Positions 1 to 11,005 of a stretch of DNA of 64,000 bases are shown here, piece by piece. The stretch spans positions 265,001 to 329,000 of the forward strand of contig JABMCL010003107.1 in assembly GCA_018857735.1 (NCBI GenBank), given 5' to 3'. The position numbers and the translations under genes are program-made. Source of the DNA: Alviniconcha marisindica (Eukaryota; Mollusca; Gastropoda; Provannidae). Position 1 is the stretch's first letter. Every line of letters starts with the position of its first letter. Under the pieces are notes generated by a model. The model worked only from the letters and a program-made list of their open reading frames with translations, did no database searches and was not told the origin of the DNA.

Positions 1-290
1 GTCACCCCTCATGTAAACACAAAAACATTTGGTGAAAGGTTTTCTTACACTGGCCCATCTGTTTGGAACAGTTTGCCTCAAACACTCCCCCACTCTGATT
101 CTTCCTCCTCTTTTAAGGCTGCCCTCAAGATGCACCTGTTCAATAACTATTTCTAAACTTTTTCACAGCTGTGCCTATCCCCCTGTCCAGTGTGTGTGTG
201 TGTTGCTAGTGTTATTGTACAGCACCCTGCACTCCCATCTTGTGCAGTGGATGGGCACTATAGAATTCCTCTTTATTATTATTATTATTA
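1..290 (+). mobile_element. LINE 3' end (non-LTR retrotransposon, reverse transcriptase C-terminus)
   Basis: Frame 1 reads from the window edge to a TAA at 154-156. It contains FGERFSYTGPSVWNSLPQ and SFKAALKMHLF, the usual C-terminal block of CR1/L2/Rex1-type LINE polymerases. The 3' UTR ends in an (ATT)n tail at about 272-290, typical of these elements. Only the last ~50 residues lie in the window. Assignment rests on the motif; the exact clade is not resolved. Confidence 0.75.
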
Positions 291-599
291 AGAATTTTTG
301 TGGCATCTGTGGACTAAAGATTGCAGATGGAACCAATGCAGTGGAGTTCAAAACTGGCTGAGCGTACCAGATCGGAGATGTGAGTTTTCATGGTCAAGCA
401 ACAGTCAAGTGTAACATCAAGGTTCTTAGTAGTCAGACATCGGAACAGATGCATAACCTGTAGTCATAGAGTCTGGGAAGGAGGGAGAGTGAGTCCTAGA
501 CTTTCTACTAGAGGATGCAATCATTGCTTTGGTCTTGTTGTCATTGAGTTACATTTGTTCACTGTCATCCAGGTTTTCATGTGTGTGGGCATGCTGGGA

Positions 600-1010
600 A
601 TGGCAGGTGTTGGTGACACAATAGATATGGCAGGCATCAGTGACAATCAAGTGTAACATGATGGGGTGGCAGACACGGTGACGTGATGGGGTGGCTTGCA
701 TTGACAACTTGATGGGGGCGGCAGATGCCAGTGATGTAGTAGGGTGGCAGGTATTGGCGACATGATGGCCATAGCAGGTGCAGGTGACTTGATTGGGTGG
801 CTGATGTGGTGGCGTGATGGGTTGGTAGGGGTAAATGACATGACTGGGGTGTCAGATGCCTGTGATGTAATGGGAGGGGCACTGGCAGGCACTGATGATG
901 TAATGGGGTGGTAGGTGTCAGTAGCATTATGGTGATGGCAATGCCAGTGATGGGATGGGGTGGCATGTGCCGACAATTACCTGATGTGGTGCAGACGCAA
1001 ATGTGATGGA
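600..1010. repeat. Degenerate G-rich minisatellite, ~25-30 bp unit
   Basis: Variants of a TGATGTAATGGGGTGGCAG-like unit recur about fourteen times with drifting spacing. The short ORFs on either strand are by-products of the repeat. The flanks (291-599 and 1011-1312) show nothing recognisable; 1-1312 would be intron of the calpain gene on the minus strand. Confidence 0.6.
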
Positions 1011-1312
1011 GATGGCAGGTGGCAGACACCAAAGTCAATGCTGTTGAATCAGAATGGTCAGGATTGTCTGGAGAGGTGCTGGCAGCTTCCTCATGGCAAC
1101 ACTAGGCTAGATGCATTTCATCACTTGCTAATTTACTCTGTATATGCTAGACTCATCCAGCTGTCAAACTGCCAATGAATCAGTCTATGTTATTCATCCA
1201 TGGCTCTACGAATACATTAATGTCTAGATTAAGTTATCCAGATCCTTTAAATGCACATAAATTATAAAGAAAGTGCACACACAAAATATTTGCTAAATAT
1301 ATAGATGCATAC

Positions 1313-1483
1313 CTTGGGCCGTTTCCAGATGATGTCAGCAGGAGGTTGCCTGGAGAAGAAGAGAGAAGATCCAGTGGGGGGGAACTCTCCATCCACAAAC
1401 ATCTTGTTCTTGCGGATACACCGACTCCGGAGCTTGGAGTACTTCTGCCCTTTGTAGGGCTCAGCACGGGAACTTGTAGACAT
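1313..1483 (-). CDS. CAPN5: Calpain-5-like protease, first coding exon
   Basis: The minus-strand exon encodes 57 residues starting at the ATG at 1483. Its core includes PYKGQKYSKLRSRCIRKN and PADIIWKRPK, matching the N-terminus of calpain-5/TRA-3 (PYxxQxYxxLRxxC, then a conserved WKRPK just before the protease core). Calpain-5 is a calcium-dependent, papain-like cysteine protease without the EF-hand domain of classical calpains. The exon is bounded by a polypyrimidine tract ending CATCAG (1484-1489) and by the donor AAG|GTATGC (GT at 1312-1311). It is 171 nt, phase 0 on both sides. The catalytic Cys/His/Asn exons must lie left of position 1, since no continuation is visible in 1-1312. Because the acceptor AG directly abuts the ATG, the 5' UTR must come from an upstream exon at higher coordinates, which I could not place. 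Calpain-6-type paralogues share this block, so the subfamily is likely rather than certain. Confidence 0.78.
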
Positions 1484-2960
1484 CTGATGAGAAAAACAAA
1501 CGAAACAAAAACAGAATACTAGAAGACAAGGGGAATGATGTCTACACACAGAAAATGTTGCTACCATATTCATTACTGTTAACATGTAGCCCCTTTCAGT
1601 TCATATGTTCAGCCCAAATACATAGAATAAAAATATAATCACATTAATAATATTATTCTATGTCTGTGGTTCAGCCCAACACTCCAAGCTGAAAACATCC
1701 TCACAAGCCAGTTTTTGCATGTAGTTATAATCAATCAACTGAGCAAATAATCCAAAAGTCAAACAACACATCTTCAACAGAACTACATAAAAGCAGTCAA
1801 CATCAACATTTTAAACTTGCCAGGCTTGACTAAATCCATGTCATTCTAGGTAATACTAAAAAAAATTGGTTTGTTTTTTCGTAGAGCAGAACCTCACCTT
1901 TAACCTGCAGTCTGTGACTGCAAATCTCTAGCTGAACCTCTACAATGAAGTTCACATTTAACAAAAGGTTCCTTTGACCTCTCTCAAAACCAAAAACGTT
2001 AGAAGTGTTATATATATAACACTCTGAGTATACTTTGCAATGGGTTTTTTCAGGTTGATTATTCTACAGTATCATACTGGTCAGCAAGTAGTGATAAAGA
2101 ACAAGTGATATACCAAATATTAGATATCTGTTTTAGAGGCAGATGATTCACAGTTAGATCTGGCTTTGTTGATAGGTGATTGACTGAAGTGTGGGTTGAG
2201 CTGAGTTCACAACACATAATTATGACAGTCAATCAGTGTAAAAATACAATGACCACTGTATTGTCAGTGAAAGGAATCAATACCCAATAGTTTGAACATT
2301 TGACTTGTTCTGGAATTACTGAGTAGAAGCAAACAAGGAAGACCTACTAAAGACAAGGCCAAGAAGTATTAAAAGTTTGGTTTGATGAGGTATGGCGCGA
2401 ACACTGTGAAAGACGAAAAGAACTGGAGCAGACATTCACACAACTCAGTCATGTAAAAATTCTGGTGTCAACAATATTGTCCCAACCCATATTATGGTGC
2501 TTTCTAGAGACAGTGCAGGGTTCAGTCCATCTGTATCCAAGTCATGCCGTTTTAACAGCCAACAAAATGTTCACATAACATGCAGACACTACTTCAACTG
2601 CCATCCTGACGTAGGCCTACTGTTGAGTCTTGTGTGCCTTGTTGTCTTTTGGGATTGTCATATGACAAGCTTAGCCTGCTTGATTTGAGTTGCCTGTTCC
2701 AGAGATAAGTTCAGTTGTATTGTCAAAACTGAAAGCTATGCAAACCAGAGAAGCATAAGTCATTTGGAGATCAATTAATATTAGCAATATTAGCACAGAC
2801 TTTGTTACAAGACTGCTGTTTCAGATATTTAAAAAAAATCTGAAACAAAAATGACTGCTACCATTCTAAACAAGACCCAAACACATAAACGATTTTTAAA
2901 AATGCTATACTTTGTCATTGCCAGCTCATCAAGACTTGCTCTGAGGCTTTCTTCATCAAA
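1484..2960. other. AT-rich non-coding stretch
   Basis: No coding frame, repeat family or RNA gene recognised. It would be 5' intron or upstream sequence of the calpain gene on the minus strand. Confidence 0.5.
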
Positions 2961-2966
2961 ATACAA

Positions 2967-4330
2967 TGGATCACAATGAAAACACAGATTTTGTTGGCAA
3001 TGTTGATGCCAGAGCCACTGCTGCCATCACTGCCAGTACACAACTACCTCTGACAACAGCGACAACATCGTTCTGTTGCCGACAAGACCGTGTCAGTCAG
3101 CAGTGATTTTTCGCCAGTGGCAGCTTCTATCACTTCTGGCACACCCACCGTCTCTGACGACAGCAACAACATTATTATTAGTGCTACCACTGCTGGCACA
3201 CCCACCGTCTCTGACCACAGCGACAACACTGCGACAGTCGGCATGGATGTTGCCTCAGTGGCTGGCGCCATCACTGCTGGCACACCCACCATCTCTGACA
3301 ACAGCAACAACACCGTGACAGCCAGCAATATGTCAGTGGCTGGTGCTACCACTGCTGGCACACCCACCATCTCTGACCACAGTGACAACACTGCGACACA
3401 CCCACCATCTCTGACCACAGCGACAATACTGCGACAGTCGGCATGGATGTTGCCTCAGTGGCTGGCGCCATCACTGCTGGCACACCCACCGTCTCTAACA
3501 ACAGCAACAACACCGTGACAGCCAGCAATATGTCAGTGGCTGGTGCTACCACTGCTGGCGCACCCATCATCTCTGACCACAGTGACAACACTGCGACACA
3601 CCCACCATCTCTGATGACAGCAACAACACCATGACAGTCAGCAGTGACTGTCAACAGTGGTTGGTGCTACCACTGCTGGCACACCCACCATCTTTGACCA
3701 CAGTGACAACATTGCGACAGTCGGCAGGGATGTTGCCCCAGTGGCTGGCGCCATCACTCCTACCATCTCTGATGACAGCGACAACACCGTGGCAGTCAGC
3801 AGTGATGTGGCCCAGCGGCTCCTTGAACCACTGCTACCATACCTGCCATCTCCAACGACAGCGGCAACACAGTGTCATTTGGTAGTGATGATGATCACAT
3901 TGCTGGGTCTCGAGGGTTCTCAGCCACAGCAGCTGTCATCACTACCTCACTGATGACAACAACAATGTTATCTCTGTCAGTGGTGATGCTGTCATTGCTG
4001 CTGCATGGGTCTTGAAGGTTCCCAGCCCCAGCAGCTGCCATAGCTGCCGACCTACCCAACATCTCCGATGACAACGACAACACCATCTCTGTCAGTGGTG
4101 ATGCTGCTACAGCTGCTGGTTTCAAGGGTTCTCAGTCCAGGCAGCTTGCATTGCTGCCAACACACCCAACCTCTCCAACGACAGTGACAACACTCCTATT
4201 GGAAGAGATAATGCAGGTGCTGCCATCATAACCAGCACTTCTTTTGTCTCCAGTACAGCCAACATTTCAGTCTGTGGTGTCTGCTGCAGATGTTGCCATT
4301 ACAGCTGACCATTCTACGGATGCGTGCTGC
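2967..4330 (+). pseudogene. Decayed Ser/Thr-rich repeat-protein coding sequence
   Basis: From an ATG at 2967 the plus strand shows a low-complexity protein built of 26-28-residue units such as VAGAITAGTPTISDNSNN and VAGATTAGTPTISDHSDN. Two adjacent units at about 3239-3400 are 84 and 78 nt, both multiples of three. This suggests the array once evolved under a reading frame. Several frameshifts break it (near 3040, 3395, 3600 and after 3860), and the same motif keeps reappearing in different frames up to about 4290. A longer unit of about 200 bp, which includes the shorter ones, is repeated at about 3231 and 3430. No domain is recognised; it resembles mucin- or adhesive-like repeats only in composition. 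It may be a relic gene, or a minisatellite that happens to be open. Confidence 0.4.
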
Positions 4331-4439
4331 TGAGACATTTTTATCTGTTCACTGTGTAGTGCCAGAGTCCATGTACTGTTTTACCAATTTAAGGTGAAAC
4401 AGTCAAACAGCCTGACAGCTGTTATGACTGGACTAAAGA

Positions 4440-4831
4440 ACGAGTGGTGAGAGGTAAGGCAAGAAAACCTTGACTTGAAAGCTTCCATGGACCAGAACAC
4501 AAGAAAAATCAAGGCTCTTGAGGACGGCCTGTGTAAATGTTCTATTCTTCCCAGTGTGAAGAGCCAGACTGAAATGCAGTCACAGAACACTCCAGGGCAT
4601 TTTCTGAATGCAGAGAAGCAAAATAACCAGACCCATACAGGCCTTCTGCTGATGCCCCAAATCTCTCCAACAAATAAACTTTCACCATCCCTTATCTCCA
4701 CCACCCCTGACATAACCAATGCCTCCCCTACCCCCCCCCCCCCCCCCCCCCTTCCCCGACACTTTGGCCCCTTCGTCACAGTTATGCCAGGCAGCCCCCA
4801 TCCTATTCTAAATGATGATCTTGGTGTGTGA
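4440..4831 (+). pseudogene. Coiled-coil plus proline-rich ORF fragment, unknown
   Basis: Downstream of the Ser/Thr repeats the plus strand reads LKNEW-stop-EVRQENLDLKASMD and then TRKIKALEDGL, a heptad-like Lys/Glu/Leu segment. It continues open from the ATG at 4475 to a TGA at 4829-4831. The tail is polar and contains a poly-Pro run encoded by the poly(C) tract at about 4731-4750. A coiled coil followed by a Pro-rich tail occurs in ORF1 proteins of non-LTR elements, but no diagnostic motif is present. The TGA before the coiled coil means it is broken or starts at 4475. Confidence 0.25.
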
Positions 4832-5830
4832 TCCACACTGCATCCTCCAAGCACATTCAAATAAGCTCATTGTTTCCCCTCCGACAAGCGCAACGTCCAG
4901 TACTTGTTACAATACTTAACCAGTGGGACATTGATTTTTTTTATTTTTGTTAAATTTATCTTGGACATTACTATCATGTTTTTCTTGTCTATTCCCTCCC
5001 TTTGCGTGTTTAGTTACTTTTACAATATTGTATTATCCTGGTTTTGCTCTTCCTTTTGTAAACTTACTTTCTCAGTGTTATTGCTTTTTCTCTCAATTTT
5101 TTCTCTCCCTGTTTTCTCTTTCTTCATAATCTTGACTGTTTTATCGCTATGTTGTGCGTTGGTCAGAATGTGTACCATTTGTATAACAATGTTCCTGATC
5201 TGTGTATATTCCTTAGCCACTCAATATCTATCTACAACCTCTTTGGTATCACAGTCATGACTTACAGACTCCAGAATTTCTGACCAGGATATTAACATTC
5301 CAGATTATTGTATTTAGAGAAAACATGCAGTATACATACACAGCTCCATTGAAGACATTACACACAGGCATCAGGATTGTGAAAGTGACCTTGTTGCATG
5401 CATTTGGCTTAAACTGATACCAAGTATGAATGTCCCTCATATAGACTAGGTAAAATCTGCGAAAATGGGCTTAAATATGATGAGGTCGGCATTTCAAGGT
5501 AGAAGTGGGCAGATAGCTTTTTCTAAAGGATTTTTGTGTGCTCTTTCCATTTCTGGTGTCTGCCAAGGTGTCCTATGTGCATTTTGTGCTGTGAAATTAA
5601 ATATTCAAAATGGCTGCCAAAAACACTCAAAATCACAGAAAAAATCATAATGTGTCCGAAATTTTACAAAAGGACTTTAATAATTACTACCTTTGGTCCT
5701 AATTTATGGTACAACAGCACAAGAAAAAGACAATTCTAATGTCTAATATCCTTGGTATTTGCAATCTAATCAGTCAATCTGTAGAAGGAATAAAGTTGAC
5801 TAATGAAGGGAAAGAAGGAACGTGGTTTTG
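4832..5830. other. T-rich intergenic sequence without recognised features
   Basis: Strongly T-biased to about 5260, then mixed. ORFs are short and low-complexity. No repeat family recognised. Confidence 0.5.
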
Positions 5831-5837
5831 TTTTGTT

Positions 5838-5900
5838 TTTTTACGCCCAGTTAACCATATATATATATAAGGGTGAATGACCAATGCTTGGCATTGTTGA
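5838..5900 (-). mobile_element. SINE 3'-end relic
   Basis: TTTACGCCCAGTTAACC followed by an ATGACC-containing stretch matches the block in the SINE at 35285-35340 (TTTTACGCCCAGTCAACC). Only this module is present; no tRNA-like head is seen. Confidence 0.4.
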
Positions 5901-6417
5901 TCTGAGAGTCTCACTGAAAAAAGAAAAAAGAAAAACAAACAAACAACAGCTGCAGCAACAACAACAATAACAACAACAACAAGGCCATGTCAAGACATGA
6001 AAATTTCGTAAACAATATCCGTATCCATAGATCTTGAATGATCAGTTATGTTTTAAATTAGACTAGCATCAAATAGCATATCTTCCGTGCCAAATTCAGT
6101 CTACAGATGCCTTTCAAGGTAATCATTAGAAACAAAATAATTATGGACACATCTTTGTTTCAAGGACACTAATTATGGAAAGAAACAGAAGGGTTAAATA
6201 TTTGACAAAGGAGGGATAACTTACACTGAAAATCGTTTAGATGATAAATGACTTGTTATCACGGAAAATAATTATACACACTCCTGTGGTTATAAATGAA
6301 AGATGGGCGGAAGTGGAGAAAGAGAGAGAGAGAGATGGGATGGCCTTTTCTTTTCTTTTTTCTCTGAGGGGGTCTTAAGAATACTGATGCAATAATCACG
6401 TTACTCTGAATGCCATG

Positions 6418-7195
6418 ACTTTAGCAACTTAATAGATATACGAAGTGTCGGTATTTGAACAAAGCAATCCACGGTCTTTTCGCAAGGCCGTCTGGCTTAT
6501 GATGATATCCCATCAAACTAACTTTGGTTGCAAAAGGATCACCAGCACTGAAGACATAGGAGGAATGATAATATGATCCCACACTGTGACCTAGACCTTG
6601 AAGATAGCAAAGCATTTTTCACATGACACTCTGGCTCATAATGATGCATTACTGTACTATGTTTGGCTACAAAAGGTTAAATCATTCAGAAGATATCCAG
6701 GCAAACAGTCAATGACATTTTGGACCTCTGCTGTGACTTTGACCTTGAACACAGCAAAGCACACATTCCATAAGACATTACTGACTGCAGTTCATGATGA
6801 TGTGTCACAGTACCAAGTTCATTTACTAAAGTTTCCAAGGTTCAGAAGGTACCATCCAGACAAACATTAAATTGAATTTTGAACCATTACTGTAACCATG
6901 TGTAAAAACACAACAATAACACATTTTCAAAGTATGCTTTGGCTTATGGTGGTCTACCAACAAAATAAGTTTGGTTGCAAAAATATCAGTTCAGAAGATA
7001 TAGTTGAAACAGTCATATTGTGATTATATAAGCCCTTATGATGACCTTGACCTTGAAGACAGTATCTCAATTCTTTTGCATGACACAGCGGCTCAGGACT
7101 ATGCACCACCATACCAGCTTTGGATACAAAAAGTTGAGCTGTTCAGAAGATATCTTCTGGACAAAGCCTGGCAGACAGATACATGAAGAGACGGA
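6418..7195. repeat. Degenerate ~150-165-bp tandem repeat
   Basis: About five diverged units share TGACCTTGAACACAGCAAAG-like, CATGACACTCTGGCTCA-like, TTTGGTTGCAAAA-like and TTCAGAAGATAT-like blocks in the same order. The ORFs across it are fragments. Sequence from 5901 to 6417 and 7196 to 7565 holds nothing recognised except a GA tract near 6322-6335. Confidence 0.6.
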
Positions 7196-7569
7196 CTCAA
7201 GGACACAGTGATTCCATCAAGTGCTTCACTCAAGTCCTAAACTGTACTTATCCAAACAAAGCCTTGGTGATATGGTACAATGTCTCTCTCACAGTTGTCA
7301 ATACACATGCACCTTTAAAGCGCCAGCGGGTACAGCATTCAAAGTTACCACCATGATTTGATGGACGATGTACATTGTGCTGCATACTTTTACCATTTCA
7401 CATTGTATAGCCATCAACATAAGATACATCACATGCATACAGTGAGCTGGATAACTAGCATAATATCTGTATCCCATTGCTTGATGAGTACAGTTACACA
7501 TTTTTGGGTTGGAAGCATTTGTTTACAGCAAGTTCGTTTATGCCAAGCTGTAATCTTATCAGAGTATCC

Positions 7570-7782
7570 ATGAACTTCTTTATTGTGATGTTATTTTGGC
7601 AGACTGTCCTAAGTATCTTCTTTCTAAACTCCAAAATGTACAGAACAACGCTGCAAAACTCATTTTCAGAACATCTAGATCTGCCCACGTCACTCCTATG
7701 CTTTATTCTCTTCATTGGCTACCTGTTGAGCAGAGGATCGAATACAAGTTGTCTTTGCTTTGCTTGATAATTTCTTGTCATT

Positions 7783-7824
<42 letters not shown>

Positions 7825-7945
7825 GTGTGTGTATGTGTGTGTGTGTGTGTTAAATCTTGAAAATATGTACATTTAAAGAATGTGTAAGCACTTGGCATGT
7901 GCGGGTTAGGTGCTCTAAGTACCCATTATTATTATTTCTCTGTGA
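7570..7945 (+). mobile_element. LINE 3' fragment
   Basis: The plus strand encodes LPKYLLSKLQNVQNNAAKL-like sequence, then SAHVTPMLYSLHWLPVEQR and IEYKLSLLC. This is the conserved block upstream of the C-terminus of LINE reverse transcriptases. A (GT)n tract at about 7785-7850 interrupts the 3' part, and the copy ends at an ATTATTATT tail near 7926. Both ends are truncated. Confidence 0.7.
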
Positions 7946-8169
7946 TTTAATATATCAGGTGTTTTTCTACCTCATTTTGGTGTCTTCAGCAGTTGGTGTG
8001 AAAGATGGTACCCTTACATCAAGGGCTGTAACTCTGGTGCATCTCAAAAGACTTTTCGGGAACAAAATGTAACATGTTTGGCACACTCTAAAACACGTAA
8101 AGACCCCTGACCCATCATCTTTGTCCTTGCCAGGCTAACACTGTGACCATCTCACCTCCAGCTTCCTCA

Positions 8170-10135
8170 TCTCACATTAAGGTACTGCATTTTAATGCTC
8201 AGTTCTGCTGATAGAAAGCCACTGACATTCACAGACTGAGCCCTTTGGACAATGATGTTGACATCATCATGATGACGGAGATATGGCTGTATCCACAGGG
8301 TGATGACCTGTGCATTGCTGAACTGACTCCTGTGGACTACAGCTTCCAAGTCGGTTCTAGGAGTGGTGGAATTGCTTTTGCTGTGAAAAACTGCTTTACA
8401 GAATGCACATCTTTCAAATCTTTTTCATTTGATTCATTTGAGGCCATCAAACTCCATCTTGTCAGTGACAGTTTGTCTGTTTCAGTTGTATATCTATACA
8501 GGAAAATAAACTCACTACATGCATATTTTTTGATGAATGCTACAACCCAATTCCACAGTCCATGTATTCTGGCTCTCGCAATGATTTTGTGGTCCTTGGT
8601 GACTTCAGTTTCTGTTATGACGATCCCTCCAACTCAAGGCTGTGCTGCAAGATCATGATCTCATGCAGATTGCTGATGTCCCCACCCACCGCAGGGGCGG
8701 TCACATCTTCGACTAGGTTGTAGTGCGTTCAAATGTCAGCTGCTTTTCACGTATGAATGTCGAAGAGACTGATGTTCTTAGTGACCACAAGGCCATCTTT
8801 TCCACCATAGCCGTTAAGCGGCCATCTGTGGCCACGTGACTTGTAGCGTCACGTAATTGATTTGCCATTGATTTGCTTGGCGCCCTCAACCAGGGTGTTG
8901 ACGTCAGACAGGAAGCTGAGTTGGAGCTGGTGGACATCTACAATGACGGCCTTTCTCAAATCCTGGACCGCCACGCCCCTTTGATGACCAGACGTATCAG
9001 AGATCGTCCTTCGGTCCCCTGGTTGAACGACGCAGCAAGGGCAGCTTGACAAAAGCGGAGCAAGGCAGAGCATCGCTGGAGAGCCATCCGGCTCACTGTT
9101 CACAGAGCGGAAGGGGGGGGGGGGGGGGAATCCAGAGATGTACACACACAGCTCATTCTTTTCAGTTGTACAGTGCCGCTGTCAAGGCTGCTGTGAAATC
9201 AGCCAAGAAACTGTACTTTGACAACAAGATTTCTGCCTGCTCTTCCAGCAAGGAGCTCTTTGCCGCATCCAGTGACCTGCTTGCTACAACTAAGAGAAGT
9301 CCCGTCCGAGCCAACATATCATGCTCAGATCTCTCGGAGTGCTTTTGCGACTTTTTCTCTGACAAAATCTCCACTGGTACAGTACCTCATCAGTTAAAGC
9401 AGGCTGTTGTGACACCACTCTTGAAGAAAGCCGGTCTTTGACCCAAACATTCTTCTTCTTTTCTTTTTTTTGTCCGGTCTCAAATCTTCCTTTTGTTTCA
9501 AAGATTTTGGAAAAGATTGTTCTGGCTCAGCTGCAGAAACATCTCTCAGAAAATAACCATCTCAAAATTTCAGTCAGCTTACTGAAACAATTGCAGTCCT
9601 GAAACTGCTGTTCTGTGTGTTTTGAATGGTTTGAGACTTGTTTCAGCGCTCACCCTTCTTATCCTGAGCATCACATTTGACACTCTATATTATGCCATCC
9701 TGCAGCCGGATTCAATACAAAACAGCTCTCATCTCCTTCCACATTGTCTCTGGTACAGCTCCTCCTTAACTCTCTGAGTTGCTTCATCTCTACTATCTTC
9801 TAGCTCTCTTCGCTCAGCCTCAGATCTTCTGTGTTCCTAGGACGGGCAGGAGGACCCTGGGTGAGAGATCCTTTCAATATATCAGACCTGTGATCTAGAA
9901 CTCTTTTCCTCTCTCTGTCAGGCATTTGTCTTTGTCAAAACTGAAAACCAATCTCTTCTCTTCTGCATACTGATCTGTCGTTTTCTTCTCATTGTACCAA
10001 CCCATCACCAGTGGTGCATGTATTTGTGTGTGTGTGTGTGTGTGATATGAAATGAGCGTATTCTTATGTCTTTGTAAGCGCTCTGGGCTCTCACTAGATG
10101 GGGTGCCATAAATAATCTACTATACATACTACTGG
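8170..10135 (+). mobile_element. Degenerate LINE: APE endonuclease, partial RT and 3' end
   Basis: In order the plus strand shows an apurinic-type endonuclease (VLHFNAQS at about 8182, MMTEIWLYPQGDD at about 8270, GDFSFCYDDPSNSRL at about 8605, SDHKAIFSTI at about 8780). Next come a linker (AVKAAVKSAKKLYFDNKI at about 9180), an RT entry block (VTPLLKKAGL at about 9410; KILEKIVLAQLQKHL-like at about 9508) and the C-terminal block (GERSFQYIRPVIWNSFPL at about 9860). The catalytic RT core is missing. Several frameshifts and stops are present, and a (G)n tract at about 9112-9128 sits within former coding sequence. The 3' UTR contains GTAAGCGCTCTGGGCTCT. The element is dead and internally deleted. 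Confidence 0.8.
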
Positions 10136-11005
10136 CGGAACACGAGCAACTACTTTTAAACATGCCTTTTGTCTGTTCGCTTTTTTCTTAGAACTTTTCT
10201 TGGATGCAAGAAGTTCCTACAGAAACATGCTTTGCTGCTTTTGTTGGGGCAGAAGGGGTCAACAGCACGCTGGTTGGCTAATATTTGGGTCGCCAATTTT
10301 CCCACTTACTCTAAACAATAGAAAATCAACTTTTGAGAGCATTGGGTTTGGGGCCATTTTTGGGAGACTGTGCCCAAAAGTGATGTTCGAAAAAGTGCTG
10401 GATATCAAAAACATTTTGATAAAAGCTTGCGATTTTTTGCCCTTAATTGTGCCATATATTGCTGTCAGAAGTGATGCATGCATCATGCATGATGCATAAA
10501 TGATTATTCAAATAGGTGCTCATGCTAAAATAAAGGCATTTTCAAATTACCTGAAAACATCCTAATTCAGGTCATCAGCTCTATTCTCGTTCAGTAGTGG
10601 TGACTTTCTTTAAACATTATATACATAATAATAATAATGTACATTTATCATATGCTCATCAACGCCCTGAACGCTCACATGATACATATTAACCTAAATA
10701 TGATATTCTATACACACGTAGAGCACAGTCCCACCAAAACAACCCACACAAAGCACCGTACAGAAAGACAAACACCACACATACACACACAAACCACAAT
10801 GAATTGAAATGTGTATGACACTGATCTGTATCATACATGTGCGCAAACACACACACACACACATCAAAGAAAGGGATTTTATTTTCAGTTTATTGCATAC
10901 AGTACACAATTGTTGCTCTTGAGGAATATTTAGGTATCTAACTCATACAAAATGTATGCAGAATATGCGTAGACCTAACACACACACACACACATATATA
11001 TATAT
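10136..11005. other. Mixed sequence with a short minus-strand LINE tail and CA tracts
   Basis: At about 10625-10690 the minus strand reads a GAGCGTTCAGGGCGTTGATG-like 3' UTR ending in a (ATT)n tail, a solo LINE 3' end. CA/TA tracts occur at 10845-10863 and 10978-11005. Nothing else recognised. Confidence 0.4.

Noticed and set aside
4904..5260. 118-codon hydrophobic ORF as a membrane protein
   Set aside because: T-rich sequence always gives Phe/Leu/Ser-rich frames; overlapping ORFs exist in other frames and no motif is present.
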